In this document: positions 1 through 10,385 of the stretch, piece by piece
Numbering within the stretch: position 1 is the first letter of the stretch
Layout of the letters: every line of letters starts with the position of its first letter
Assembly (NCBI GenBank): GCA_030674185.1
Contig: JAPXFY010000031.1
Span: forward strand, 36,383,723-36,447,722
Direction of reading: 5' to 3'
Source: Monoplex corrugatus
Taxonomy: Eukaryota > Mollusca > Gastropoda > Littorinimorpha > Ranellidae
Length of the DNA: 64,000 bases
Translations under genes and position numbers: made by a program
The notes under the pieces: generated by a model
Seen by the model: the letters and a program-made list of their open reading frames with translations, nothing else
What the model was told of the DNA's origin: nothing
Databases searched by the model: none

Positions 1-480
1 ACCACAGAGACTGAGACCGAGAAAGAGACAAAGAGACAGACAGACGGATGAAGACAGAGAGTGAGAGAGAGGGGGGGGGGTGTGGATAAACCTCTATTTT
101 CGAGGATAGTGGCAAAGGCACATCAATACTTTTTCCACATCTACCTAAGTTCTCAACGGAGTATGCGACTACACAGACATCGGACCTCTAAAAGCACATA
201 ATTATGTGAATAAACGTTTAAAGAAGCAACGAAAGTAAGTACATTTATCTCTCGCCGTAGAGGGTCGCCACTGATAAAATACGTATGATGCTTACAGAAA
301 ATCTGTATCGATACAAATGAATGATATCAACACAGAAACACCAAAATATACAAACGAATATAAGAGACATAGAAAGAGGGAGGAAGAGAGAAAGACAGAT
401 AGAGATAGAGACAGACAGACAGACAGAGAGAAAGAGAGAAAGTGAGGGGGAGAGATTGATGATTGATGATTGATTGATTT
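1..480. repeat. Purine-rich simple sequence and unassigned DNA
   Basis: This stretch holds GA/GACA-rich simple sequence (1-85 and 360-455) around about 270 bp of ordinary AT-rich DNA. A GATT-rich run at 457-485 forms the simple tail of the SINE that follows on the minus strand. No coding frame with protein-like composition is seen. Confidence 0.8.
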
Positions 481-714
481 GATTCAGTTTTACGTCAGCA
501 CCCACCTCAGGTGATACGGCCGACGGGGATAACCATCCCAGAAAATGGGGGCAATGGGGGACTTATCTAATCCTATACTGACACCACCAGAACAACAATG
601 ATGCTAAGATGGGACATTAGAAGGCCAGATTTAATGTAGCGCACCCCGGGATTCGAACCCACAACCATTAGCATGTGAATCCGACGCTCAAACGACTGAG
701 ACAGAGGCCGCATG
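481..714 (-). mobile_element. tRNA-derived SINE, copy 1
   Basis: On the minus strand this begins with a degenerate tRNA-like head that has an A-box-like CTCAGTCGTTTGAGCG and the B-box GGGTTCGAATCCC. A body of about 160 bp follows and ends at a GATT-type simple tail. A second copy in the opposite orientation at 46381-46622 shares both the head and the body, including a conserved stretch around ACCTCAGGTGAT. The head does not fold into a proper anticodon stem, so I call it a SINE and not a tRNA gene. Confidence 0.85.
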
Positions 715-945
715 GGGGAGAAGATACGAGAGCAGAGAGGGAGAGAAAGTGAGAGGGAGAGAGGGGGAGAGAGAGAGACAGAGACAGAGGGAGAAGTGAG
801 AGGGAGGGGGAGGACAGAAAGAGAAAGAGAAAGTGAAGGGAGAGAGAAAGACAGAGAGACAGAAAGAAAAGTGAGGGGGGGGGGGAGAGAGAGAGAGGAC
901 AGAGAGAGAGACAGAGAGAGAGAGGGGGAAGGAGTCCGAATACGA
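715..945. repeat. (GA)n-rich microsatellite block
   Basis: A nearly pure purine tract of GA, GACA and GGGA units on the + strand. The open frames through it are Arg/Glu or Leu/Ser homopolymers without protein character. Confidence 0.95.
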
Positions 946-1253
946 ATACGAATACAAATGTTGACTGTTTAAGGCTGTCAACCCATTCACAGGGAACACA
1001 CGGGGAGCTGTGGTCAATGAAACATTGACACTGACAAACATGATCGATTTTTAACATGATCATACATCGCGACCCGGTAACCATGCCACGGTTAGGTTAA
1101 ATTCATACGTCACTCATCATCATTATATGGACTCACTGGTGGAGAAATAATACTTGTTTTCAGTCAGTCAGATAGGTGGGGGATAAATCTTGTTTGTTTT
1201 TTTTTTTATTGTTTTTTGTTTTTGATTTGTTTGTTGTTGTTTGTTTGTTTGTT
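946..1253. other. Unassigned intergenic DNA
   Basis: I see no gene or named repeat here, apart from a T/GTTT-rich stretch at 1190-1258. Confidence 0.6.
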
Positions 1254-1584
1254 TTTTCCTAATTTGTCCACTTGAAATATCGGCACTCGTAACAGCCCCC
1301 AGCACTGGAATGCTCTTCTTTTATCTCGGCAAGAACTACTGATGATGAGTTTGCTCATGTTCTTTACCATTTCATTGAGAACTGCCATGATATCACTGGT
1401 TGTGACATCGGAGTAGGCCCGTGTGCTGGTGTATATCACAGATCTGAGATTATCAGTTACACTGCTGACACTGTCCTCACTCTGTGTATCAGTTAGATCG
1501 TCTGATAGAAGAACATCTGCCACAGTACTGTCTTTCATTACTGACTTGTTTCTGTTTACCATACACACTGTAGACATTTTCTGT
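1254..1584 (-). CDS. Candidate exon, unknown protein
   Basis: On the minus strand a frame of about 110 codons opens after an AG that could be a splice acceptor (context GACACAG/AAAATG). It reads as a mixed-composition protein beginning MSTVCMVNRNKSV, with an acidic Ser-rich stretch and a later hydrophobic segment around MAVLNEMVKNMSKLII. The composition is unlike the surrounding simple repeats, which is the main reason to list it. No family is recognised and no donor is clear. It could be a decayed gene or part of an unknown retroelement. It lies about 260 bp downstream, in minus-strand order, of the candidate at 1846-2180, so the two may belong together. Confidence 0.3.
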
Positions 1585-1845
1585 GTCAATATCAGCATTC
1601 TTTTTCCTCATCTGACCCCGTTTTGGTCGTGGTATTCTGTGTGTCTTAGTTGTGCAGTCGTGTCACTCGTGTTTGGATACAAACAATCCTGTTCAACAGG
1701 CTGTGTGTTTCTCGTGCTGATTCAACACAGAAAGGGGAAGGGCTGTCGTTGTGGAATGTGCCACACACCTGTAACAGTGTCAGTTGGTCTTGTGCAAAAC
1801 AAACTTGGTGTGGTGGGAGGAAACGAACCAGAGGGAGAGGAAACA

Positions 1846-2173
1846 TAACTCGCCTGATCTTTCTTAACTGTATTTCTGTGAGCCTCAAACCTCACGTCCG
1901 TCACTATAAATCTGACATGGACATTTTCTTCTGTACACAGCACTGCAGCTCTCTGTGTCGCAGTGAGTTTACCGACACCTGTGTTCGTCATCCGCAACAT
2001 CAGCACTGTCTGGTTGTCCTTACCCTCAATTTTGCAGGATGAGAAAAATGTTTCTTGCAGCATTGTGTCAGGAAAACTTTCTAAACACGCTGGAAGTCGT
2101 TTAACAGGTGTGCTGGACGACTTTGACACACACTTTTGAATGAGCATCTTTCGGAAACCAAACAAGGAAGGCA

Positions 2174-2180
<7 letters not shown>
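1846..2180 (-). CDS. Candidate exon, unknown protein with two spaced cysteines
   Basis: On the minus strand, after a (TC)n tract ending in GAG that could act as a splice acceptor, a frame of about 110 codons opens. It contains the segments CKIEGKDNQTVLML and AAVLCTEENVHVRF, with the two cysteines about 36 residues apart. Its composition is protein-like. I considered an immunoglobulin-type beta-sandwich but see no conserved tryptophan, so no fold is claimed. The frame runs on to about 1722 with less convincing Pro/Ser-rich sequence. The donor is uncertain. It may belong with 1254-1584. Confidence 0.3.
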
Positions 2181-2204
<24 letters not shown>

Positions 2205-2205
2205 T
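2176..2205. repeat. (AG)n microsatellite
   Basis: About fourteen AG dinucleotides. Read on the minus strand they form the pyrimidine tract just before the candidate exon at 1846-2180. Confidence 0.95.
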
Positions 2206-2560
2206 GAAATGAAAACGAAATTTTCCAAATGTGGAGATATTAGCACAAAGGCCTATCTACACATCTGCCATTGCTAATCTACATGTATGTATTAAAACAA
2301 CTGAAAAGAGGGCACCGCAAAAGAACTTAAGCAAACTTAATGACATTTGATCATGAAGACATAAACGTATAAATACACATATTCAACTGTGTGCGTGTGT
2401 GTGCATGCACACATGTGTGTGTATGTGTGAGTGTGTTGTGTGACGCGTGTTGGTACTTAAAAAATTAACATCAAATATTTAACTATAGCACAACTATATC
2501 TTTATGACTGAGCTTTTCCATTTCTTATAAGATTACGAATACGACTTACATATATTAACC
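2206..2560. other. Unassigned DNA with short TG-rich stretch
   Basis: AT-rich sequence with an impure TG/CA run at about 2385-2445. No gene is seen. Confidence 0.6.
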
Positions 2561-2562
2561 AG

Positions 2563-2794
2563 ACAACAACGTCAGCTCCATCGAGAAGAGGAGTATCGTC
2601 AGATCACTCACTCACGGACAGAAAGGGAAGACCACCACCCTTCGTTCAGAGAGATGCAAGTCATCCTGAAGAGGCACTGCATTGGCTACAAGCGGCTGAA
2701 TGTCTATATGAACTGCCAACTTCTAACCAACGCCATCACCAACCTGCCCCTGGCGGTCAAGAGGACCAAACCAGCCAAGAATGCTGGTGGATAG
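2563..2794 (+). CDS. Orphan candidate terminal exon, unknown protein
   Basis: A frame with strong protein character opens directly after ATTAACCAG, a plausible splice acceptor, and runs about 76 codons to TAG at 2792-2794. It is rich in charged residues at first (HREEEYRQITHSRTERED), then reads FREMQVILKRHCIGYKRLNV and a Leu/Ala-rich end before a basic tail. It has no internal ATG-led start of useful length, so it would have to be the last exon of a spliced gene or a retroelement remnant. I do not recognise the family. The stop falls within a partial copy of the TTAA palindromic MITE, so the natural 3' end may have been altered by that insertion. Confidence 0.4.
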
Positions 2795-2868
2795 TCTGAG
2801 AGGGTGCAGGAAGTCAAAGGTTAAGTTTTGGATTTGGTGATAGAGTGCAGGAGTCAAAGAGTTAAAGT
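2784..2868. mobile_element. Partial TTAA palindromic MITE
   Basis: This is the right half of the MITE family found complete at 30707, 30961, 42929 and 45759. It contains GGTGGATAG, then two copies of a GTGCAGGA(A)GTCAAAG-like motif, and ends GTCAAAGAGTTAA. No matching left end is visible. Confidence 0.55.
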
Positions 2869-3054
2869 GATGTCGCCTCTTAACAAATGGAGCAACAGGA
2901 CGCATGGCCGATTAAAATTTCTCTCTGACCACCAATCTCCATGGCAGCTGGCAGAAACTGGAAGAAACGACCGCATTCAATGCCAGATGGGGCCTGACTA
3001 TGTAGACCGTGAACAAAAGAATGAAATGAACTATACGTGTTCTGAGAGACAGGG

Positions 3055-3300
3055 GAAAAGAGAGAGAGAGAGAGGGAGAGACAGTCAGACAGACAGAGAC
3101 AGACAGAAACAGAAACACAGAGAGAGACAAGAGAGAAAGAGACAGGTGAAGAGAGAGAGACAGACAGACACCAGAGACAGAGAAAGACAGAGACAGAGAG
3201 ATACCAACAAAACCAATTAACCAGAGAGCGAGAGAGACAGAACAGACAGAGACACAGACAGACAGAGACAGACAGACAGATATCAGACACAGCCAACCAA
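3055..3300. repeat. GA/GACA simple repeat
   Basis: A purine-rich block of GA and CAGA units, very similar to the one at 3928-3990. It forms part of the long direct repeat that brackets the LINE fragment between them. Confidence 0.9.
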
Positions 3301-3375
3301 CCAACACCAATACACCACTTCAACCCAAACACACATTACCCAGCAAAGACAGCAAACAGAAACGCCACAGTATTT
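3301..3375. repeat. Direct repeat, left flank of LINE fragment
   Basis: The sequence from about 3290 to 3374, ending AACGCCACAGTAT, recurs at 3995-4083 almost unchanged on the far side of the LINE fragment. The GACAGA-rich DNA before it also recurs. Confidence 0.85.
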
Positions 3376-3925
3376 CATGTATTCTTCTTCTTCTTCTTGG
3401 CGTACGCTGCTACACAATCATCTGAGTCCGGGCGATGAATGCAGCCGTCTTTTCCAGCTCCTGTCTGCAGCCATGGAGTTTGGTTGTCAGCGGAGTGTCT
3501 GTCGGCCTGTCATCTGTCGGTGTCCACATCTGTCTTGCCACCGGTGAAGGGGACATCTTTGGAGTATATGCTCCGTGGTTTGGTCTTCTTGACCGCAGGG
3601 ATAGGTTGGGGAGGGCGCCAGCTTCAGTTTGCGGTACATGTGGCTGTTCAGCCTATTGTGACCAGTGCGCAGCCTCACCAGGAAACTTGCTGCTCTCTAG
3701 ACAACAGGTGGTATCATCCCTGTGTCGTCTCGGCATGGAAAGCGCCCTGATGATGCTCCTCTTCTCACTGTAGCTGACGCTGTTGTTAGGTTGTTCTTCT
3801 CCGGCTCCCTCCTTAGCAAGCATATCAGCTCGCTCATTCCCGGAGACTCCGCAGTGGGTTGGGATCCACTGCCACAACCAGAAGAGCAGTTCTGCAGTGG
3901 ATCCCAGCCCACTGCCTTCCTCGAC
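3376..3925 (-). mobile_element. LINE 3' fragment with RNase H remnant
   Basis: On the minus strand two overlapping frames (about 3912-3697 and 3877-3653) carry QWIPTHCGVSGNERAD followed by LAKEGA, the conserved C-terminal part of the RNase H domain in some non-LTR retrotransposons. A third segment (3678-3487) continues with LRTGHNRLNSHMYRKL and CGQEDQTTEHILQRCP, the Cys/His segment that often follows RNase H in Jockey/I-type LINEs. The frames are shifted relative to each other, so the copy is dead. It lacks the RT and ends at a short (AAG)n tail (TTCTTCTTCTTCTTC on the + strand). Nearly identical direct repeats flank it. Confidence 0.75.
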
Positions 3926-4085
3926 CTTTTATAAGGAGAGACAGACAGACAGACATACAGAGACAGACAGACAGAGAGACAGACAGAATCAACTCAGCCA
4001 ACCAACCAACAACCAACAACCAATAAACCGCCAAACCCAAACACACATTACCCGCAAAGACAGCAAACAGAAACGCCACAGTATA
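3926..4085. repeat. Direct repeat, right flank of LINE fragment
   Basis: This matches 3230-3374: GACAGACAG-rich DNA, then CAGCCAACCAACCAAC, then the block ending AACGCCACAGTAT. At over 100 bp it is longer than most LINE target-site duplications. Confidence 0.85.
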
Positions 4086-4555
4086 CAACTTCATAGCTAG
4101 GTAGCTGGCAGACTTCTATCTCTGCTGACGTCCTACGAGGCCTCCCGCGAGCTTTTATAAGGAGAGAGAGAGAAAGAGGTCAGCAACGATAACTAATCAT
4201 TCAAAAATACAGAGCGGCTACACAGATAACAGATTCAAGCAACAACAACAAAAATAGAGCATTCTGAGGTTGTAATAAACGGAAACAATCGGATCAAAGT
4301 TCATGCAATTTGGCAGAGACTTGTCCTGTGTGTTAGATGCGTCGACTGTTTGTAGAACGAAGCGGTCATTTTGTCAAGAAATTATGGCTGGGTTTATTTC
4401 GATGGAGTTTTCTTTTTCTTGTGTTCGCCACCTCTATGATCAAGTCCCATATGGCGTTGAAAGTGTTTTTCAACGCTGAAGCGCAGTGACAAGACAAGAA
4501 GCAGCCAGCGACTGATGCTAGCTTGCCTGGCAACTCTACCACTTCTACCGAATGT
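4086..4555. other. Unassigned intergenic DNA
   Basis: No gene is seen. A second TTTTATAAGGAGAGA motif (4156) echoes the one at 3930. Confidence 0.6.
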
Positions 4556-5120
4556 AATGCCACCACTGCTGTCAGGTATTTTGGTTGTGGAAACGTAAAT
4601 ACACAGGTGGTGACGTGATAGTACTAATGCCATCATTGCTGTCAGGTATTTCGGTTGTAGACATGTAAATACACAGAAAGTGGTGACGTGATAGTACTAA
4701 TGCCACCACTGCTGTCAGGTATTTTGGTTGTGGAAACGTAAATACACAGAAAGTGGTGACGTGATAGTACTAATGCCACCACTGCTGTCAGGTATTTTGG
4801 TTGTGGAAACGTAAATACACAGAAAGTGGTGACGTGATAGTACTAATGCCACCACTGCTGTCAGGTATTTTGGTTGTGGACACGTAAATACACAGAAGTG
4901 GTGACGTGATAGTACTAATGCCACACTGCTGTCAGTTTTTGGTTGTGGAAACGTAAATACACAGAAAGTGGTGTACGTGATAGTACTAATGCCACCACTG
5001 CTGTTCGTATTTGGTTGTGGAAACGTAATACACAGAAGTGGTTGACGTGATAGTACTAATGCCACCACTTTCTGTCAGGTATTTATTGTTGACCGTTAAT
5101 ACACAGATGTGACGTGATTG
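4556..5120. repeat. 73-bp minisatellite
   Basis: About eight tandem copies of a 73-bp unit containing GCCACCACTGCTGTCAGG and GGTTGTGGAAACGTAAATAC. The first copies differ by only a few bases. From about 4920 the copies carry scattered one- and two-base deletions. An ORF on the minus strand (5068-4715) is only this repeat. Confidence 0.95.
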
Positions 5121-5189
5121 TAAAAACGTCAAATTCTAAAGTTCATTTGTTGTGTTTCGTCTTATCTTTCAACTTCTCAGCATTAAATT

Positions 5190-5857
5190 CGCGCCTCCCG
5201 TTTATCTTGTCTCATATCGATTATCGTAACTCTGACCCTCTGCATTGCCCGTTTTCTATAGCATGCTCATGCGTATTCAGAACTCTGTAGTCCGTCTTGC
5301 TCTTCGTTTCAAAAAATGATCCATCACCCCTCTAATGCTCATGTTCTTCATTTGTTGCCTGTTTCTCATAATTTCATGACAAAATCGATATTTACACTAC
5401 AATTTGTATCATGATACGCACTGTTTGTCTTCATGACCACCTCCGAATGTCCACCCCTGCCTGACCTCTTCATTCTGTTTCTGATACCACTTGTTTACAA
5501 ATCTTCAAAACAGGCGTTCCACGGTCGGTCGCCGCTCTTTTTCTGTGTCTCATCCAAGTAATTGGAACGAGCTTACCTGATCTATTCGACAGTCACACTG
5601 TCTGTCTTACTTCAGTCCAATTTGAAAGGTACCTTTGTGTCCAGCAATGATTTCCCCCTCTGTGTGCCTACCTTCTTTTCCTACTCCCCTCTTGCCCCCC
5701 CCCCCCTCCCAGTTTGTGTGTGTTTTGCACCCTTGAATTTTTATCGTTGCGAGTGGGTGCTTTGGTGAATGATAGAATGTGTGCTTTGATATGATTTGTA
5801 TATCCAGATTAAGCACCATATAAATGTTGTTGTTACCATCATTATCGTTGTTCTTTT
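5190..5857 (+). mobile_element. Degenerate L2/CR1-like LINE 3' end
   Basis: Short segments in shifting frames match the well-known C-terminus of L2/CR1-clade LINEs: QNSVVRLALRF (about 5278), a VLHLLPV-like segment, then VGRRSFSVSHPSNWNEL (about 5524) and a SNLKGTF-like segment. A short AT-rich 3' end (GCACCATATAAATGTTGTTG) leads into an ATT-rich simple tail. Frameshifts and stops show it is a dead 3' remnant. The shared 3' end with the SINE tails at 11270 and 42080 suggests that one LINE family moved them. Confidence 0.6.
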
Positions 5858-5985
5858 TATTATTATTATTATTATTATTATATAATTATTATTATCATTA
5901 TTATTATTACTACTACTATTATTGTCATCATCATCATCGTCGTTGTTGTTGTTGTTGTTGTTGTTTGTTATTATTATTATTATTA
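5858..5985. repeat. (ATT)n/(GTT)n tail
   Basis: Trinucleotide run of ATT, then TCA/TCG, then GTT and ATT. It probably originated as the simple tail of the adjacent LINE end. Confidence 0.9.
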
Positions 5986-6046
5986 TGCCTTTCAAATCTA
6001 TTAGTAGTACTGATACAAATCAGAATGGTCAATATAATTACTATTG

Positions 6047-6600
6047 TTTGAAGCCCAGCCAACTGCAGGCATCCATATCAGGGCTATATCCATCTAAAAA
6101 CGCACACAACACTTCCTTGAGTCTGAAAAAACAAAAACAGCTGGAAAAGAAAATAAGCACAAATATCAATACATTCGCGCACATAATCTAAGGCTATGCC
6201 CCTGAAGTTTACCATACCGCCCAGTTATCACCGTGGGATTTTAAAAAAGACTGAACACAGAAATGTAACCAAGTACACTAAAACAAATGAAAACTGCCCA
6301 AAATAATATAAATTGTTCGTGCACATCACATTTCGTTAGAACAAGAAAACTGAAGTTAATACATATACCCGATTAGCAATCCTAACAGAAAGTATGTGAG
6401 ATTTCATGGAACGCTTTATTGAACATAAAGATAAATGGACCAGAAAGGCAGAAAATGATAGGAAGAGATGACAGAAGGCAAAGGAGCAAGGCACAAACAA
6501 AGAGAGCGACAGAAAAACAGGAAATTTGCAGCACATAATAACCAGAAGGTGAGGACACTATTTACTCTAAAAGAAGCCCTGGCATCCCCATGGGGGCTGT
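6047..6600 (-). mobile_element. AAC-tailed retroposon, copy 1
   Basis: A minus-strand copy of a non-coding family of about 530-570 bp found about ten times in the window. In family orientation it starts near CCCCATGGGGATGCC, carries a TATAAATAG box followed by GGAAATTTC-type and TTTCTGTC-rich segments, and ends near GGGCTTTAAAC with an AAC-rich tail. There is no coding capacity. This copy is close to full length but diverged. Confidence 0.8.
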
Positions 6601-6756
6601 AACAGTGAGAAGAAATAGTACTAAAAGCTGTAGTAGCAGTGGTAGTACTATTTAGTGTCATAGGTTCACGATAATATACTTGAAAACGACGCTCTTTGTA
6701 TCCTCTTGTCTCGTTTATCTTAAAATTCGAACAGCTATATTGGTCATGAGGCCCGT

Positions 6757-6758
<2 letters not shown>

Positions 6759-6820
<62 letters not shown>
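6759..6820. repeat. (TC)n microsatellite
   Basis: About 30 uninterrupted TC dinucleotides. Confidence 0.98.
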
Positions 6821-6824
<4 letters not shown>

Positions 6825-6829
6825 ACTTT

Positions 6830-8190
6830 TTTTACTTCATTTCTGGATCACTCCTTTGTCAGTACCCACGCCGCTCATTTTGACTTTCCACTTTCCAAAC
6901 CCATGGAAAATGAGGTCGCCTTGAAAGCAAGGCATCAAGGGTCGCAGAATCTAGGACATTTTTCACAATGCTTTGATGTCAGAGCCACCAGTCGGACAAT
7001 GGGGGTACACGATCCTATGACCCTCAAATTAACAGACTTTTACTAACTGCCCTAACCAGACTGGGAAAAGAAGCTGACTAATAATCTCCTTTTTCCCTAT
7101 TATTTTCTCACAGAATTGTCGGTTCTTTTTTTCTGAGAGTCATGGATTCAGTATTAATCTTGAGTTCAATCCCAGTCTGCAACGTCCTAACAAGTTACAA
7201 AAAACACCCTGAAGGTGTGGATGGGACCCAGAGCACCAATGCCTCTCCACTCTCTGGACAATGCCTCTCCACTCTCTAGACAATCACCTGCGAAGTTCCC
7301 GACGCCACTCGACGGTCATTTCATCAAGGAAAGGGGTGGAAGGTGGGGGTGGGGGGGGGGGTGTCCATGCACTGCATGGCCCATTCGGAGACACAGTTAT
7401 CAGTTACCTTGTTTACAAACCGAACAGCAAGGTGCGGGTAAACAAACACGTGACCTCTCAAACTGACAGTCTGTTTTACTAACTAAGCTAACCAGATGCG
7501 AAAAGAAGCTGATTAATAATCCATGGGTGCAGAGTTGGGCGTGCTATGGGCTCATTGGGAAGACTGGAACCACACAGTCGAGTCTCATCCACTTCGCGGA
7601 CGCGTCATTGAGGGTGTTGCTTAAATCTTATGACCAACACCGCAGGTGTCTGTATCTCTCGGGCCTGGTTGACGCCAGGATGTATTATGATAGTAAGCGT
7701 AGAGTACAGCCCTGCCAAGCAGTCTCAATCCTAGATGGAACTCCATAGCACCATGATTATCATCCACATCGACATCATCATCATCGCATAATAAAAACTG
7801 TTTCAGCTTCAGGGTCATTAAAGTGGCGTAGAAAATGAGACGAGAAAAAAAAAAAAAAAATCCATAGGTGCGGGTACATGAACCCATGACCTTCAAACTG
7901 ATAGACCGTTTCACCAACTGAGCAAACCAAACTCGAAAAGAAACTGACTAATAATCTCCTTTTTTTCTCCTATCTTTTCACACAATTGTCGGTTCTTTTT
8001 TCACAGAGCCATAGACTCAATATCTGATATCTTGAGTTCAATCCCAATCCGCAACGTAAAAAGCACGGTCTGATCGCTACCCATCTTACGGTTTCCATCC
8101 TTCTGTCAGCTTGCGTTTCATAGCTGCCTCTACCCCCCCCCCCCCCCTCCTCCTAACTACCTCAATTCAAAACCTTGCCAGCACATAGGG
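6830..8190. repeat. Mosaic of SINE-like repeat fragments
   Basis: No gene is seen. Three repeat modules recur elsewhere. Module D (7065-7190 and again 7920-8060) includes TTGAGTTCAATCCCAGTC, a B-box-like motif, and is related to 21400-21480 and 32745-32815. Module C (7205-7450) matches 27430-27600. Module E (7540-7760, minus) matches 12645-12910 and, inverted, 32970-33130. A poly(A) run lies at 7843-7860 and a poly(C) run at 8130-8147. Confidence 0.65.
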
Positions 8191-8194
8191 TTTT

Positions 8195-8310
8195 ATGCAA
8201 GCTCACAGATATCTGCTGGCGGATTTGGGTGGAGCGCATGTGGAGCTGTCCAAGAGTTATCAATCCCTCTCGAACAAAGTCCAAATTCTCCCCCTTCCCA
8301 CACGCACACA
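8195..8310. repeat. Fragment of CAGTTTCAG-family SINE
   Basis: The segment GCGGATTTGGGTGGAGCGCA followed by CAAGAG-rich DNA is the inverse of modules at 25050-25125, 46285-46345 and 63648-63790. Confidence 0.45.
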
Positions 8311-8792
8311 CCCTTGTTCCTCCACTGTCCTAATGATCACGGATTATTTCAGGCTCGATTTTCGATGCAATCAATCAATGATCGATACTTCCAGCGGTGG
8401 TTTGGCCATACTTGACTGGTTGGTTGATCGATCGCTCACGTTATCCGACTTGGTCCGTTAAGTGACAGGGTGTGCTTGTTATCTCCCCTGGCGGGCCGGT
8501 AATCCCGTGATTAATGACGTTAGGAGTAAGTGACCGGAATAACTTACCGCTGTTTCGTGGGGGGAAGGGAAGGGTCAATCTTTATACAATCTTACTTTTG
8601 TGTATGGGGAATTTCAATATCTCTGATTTAATTCTTGTGGACTGAGGTTTTCAAATGCATTTTTTGTATTGGGGTTTTTGAATCTGTCTGCAATTTCATT
8701 TTTGTGTATGAGATTTTTAATCTTATACAGTTTTGCGTATCTTTGGTCTTCAATTTTTACATAACTCTGTTAATTCAACTGATCACCTAATC
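8311..8792. other. Unassigned intergenic DNA
   Basis: AT-rich below 8560. Nothing coding is seen. Confidence 0.6.
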
Positions 8793-8911
8793 AAGTTCTT
8801 GCAGCTGGTGAATAGGCTAAGGTAGGTGATCAGTTCATCATCCATCATCATTATCGCGATGGATGATGAACTGATCGCCTACCTTAACCTATCCACCAGC
8901 TGCAAGAACTT
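8793..8911. repeat. Long near-perfect hairpin (54-bp arms)
   Basis: The arms at 8793-8846 and 8858-8911 are complementary at 51 of 54 positions and enclose an 11-nt loop. All three mismatches are transitions. The arms begin and end with AAGTTCTTGCAGCTGGTG and its complement. No TTAA or other obvious target duplication abuts them. It could be a young fold-back element or a source of hairpin RNA. Confidence 0.9.
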
Positions 8912-9057
8912 AACTCCTTTACATCTTCACACTTTTTTTTTTTTAACCAGCTTGAGGGACTGAAATGATTAAATTTTTGCTTTACTATTACCCGGTACTA
9001 CTGATGATACAGGAAGCTTTTAGACAGGATGATGGAGTGAAAGAGCTGGCTACATCA
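8912..9057. other. Short unassigned spacer
   Basis: Contains a T9-12 run at 8933-8944 and nothing else recognisable. Confidence 0.6.
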
Positions 9058-9182
9058 CCATGATGATGATGATGATGATGATGACGACGACGACGACGAC
9101 TACGATGATGATGATGATGATGATGATGACGACGACGATGATGACGACGACGACGACGATGATGATGATGACGATGATGATG
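9058..9182. repeat. (ATG)n/(ACG)n trinucleotide repeat
   Basis: About 40 triplets of GAT/GAC. The Met/Thr or Ile/Val open frames through it are artefacts. Confidence 0.95.
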
Positions 9183-9415
9183 GACTCTCCCACTGACCTA
9201 ACGGATGTGTATGCATACAGGTCCCTTACTGGCTGGTATGGGTCTTCAGGTGGTATACCAGACCAATTCTGGAGGTGCATCTTCTTGTGCAGGCATTCAA
9301 AAGAAGGAGTCTTGTGACTCTGACCTCTGCTTCCGCTTGTATTTCTGTTGATATAGCAGCTGTTCCGCAGTGTTCATATGTGACTGCACCCTGCATGCAT
9401 TGTTGTCGCCAGCCT
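9183..9415. other. Unassigned DNA before the 48-bp array
   Basis: No gene is recognised. Confidence 0.5.
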
Positions 9416-9419
9416 ATTC

Positions 9420-10125
9420 TGTTGCAGGCAATATCTTGCTGATGGTGTTGATGCCACGGCTGATGAGGGTGGCCTCCAGTATCTTGCTGATTGTGTTGAT
9501 GCCACAGTTGATGAGGTTGGCCTCCAGTATCTTGCTGATGGTGTTGATGCCACTGCTGATGAGGTTGGCCTCCAATTTCTTGCTGATGGTATTGATGCCA
9601 CAGCTTGATGGGTTGGCCTCCAGTATCTTGCTGATGGTGTTGATGCCACAGCTGATGAGGTTGGCCTCCAATATCTTGTTGATGGTGTTGATGCCACAGC
9701 TGATGAGGTTGGCCTCCAATATCTTGCTGGTGGCGTTAATACCACAGCTAATGAGGTTCGCCTCCAATATCTTGCTGATAGTGTTGATGCCACAGCTAAT
9801 GAGGTTGGCCTCCAATGTCTTGCTGATGGTGTTGATGCCACAGCTAATGAGGTTGGCCTCCAATGTCTTGCTGATGGTGTTGATGCCACAGCTGATGGCT
9901 TTGATGCCACAGCTAATGAGGTTGGCCTTCAACGTCTTGCTGATGGTGTTGATGCCACAGCTGCTGAGGTTGGCCTCCAACATCTTGCAGATGGTGTTGA
10001 TGCCACAGCTGATGAGGTTGGCCTCCAACATCTTGCAGATGGTGTTTATGCCACAGCTGATGAGGTTGGACTCCAACATCTTGCTGATGGTGTTGATGCC
10101 ACAGCTGATGAGGTTGGCCTCCAGA
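9420..10125. repeat. 48-bp minisatellite (possibly coding 16-aa repeats on minus strand)
   Basis: About 14-15 tandem copies of a 48-bp unit containing TTGGCCTCCAATATCTTGCT and GATGGTGTTGATGCCACAGC. Because 48 is a multiple of three, several frames stay open on both strands. The minus frame reads a 16-residue unit (LEANLISCGINTISKI) for over 220 codons and ends ILPATE-stop at 9414. Copies differ mostly by single bases and keep all frames open, so frame openness alone does not prove translation. One copy near 9890 is a partial unit of 18 bp. Confidence 0.9.
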
Positions 10126-10180
10126 GTAACCCAACCCTTGTATCACTTTTGTGGTCTTCCCTGGCCACTGTATCCTTTCT

Positions 10181-10385
10181 TCAGTTCTTCAGCAGGAGCA
10201 TCTCTGGAATGCGGTTGTCTTCCTTATGGACAACGTGCTCCTGTCCTAGCATTTGAAGGATAGGAGTTTTGTATTTGGCGAGCCACATGTCTTCAGAACT
10301 GGAAAGTTGGACTCTAGACCTTGTCATGTGATGCTGCAGCTCTTGGAGACATTTTTTGGTGGAATCACTCAAGCTGTAAACTACA
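10181..10385 (-). CDS. Candidate exon, unknown protein
   Basis: On the minus strand a frame of about 65 codons follows ACTGATGTAG/TTTACAG, which contains two possible acceptors. It reads SLSDSTKKCLQELQHHMTRS, then LSSSEDMWLAKYKTPIL and a short end with stop TGA at 10181-10183. The composition is protein-like and amphipathic, and no simple repeat underlies it. The family is not recognised. The neighbouring candidate 10522-10680 ends in phase 0, while this frame needs phase 1 or 2, so the two cannot be joined directly as drawn. Confidence 0.35.
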
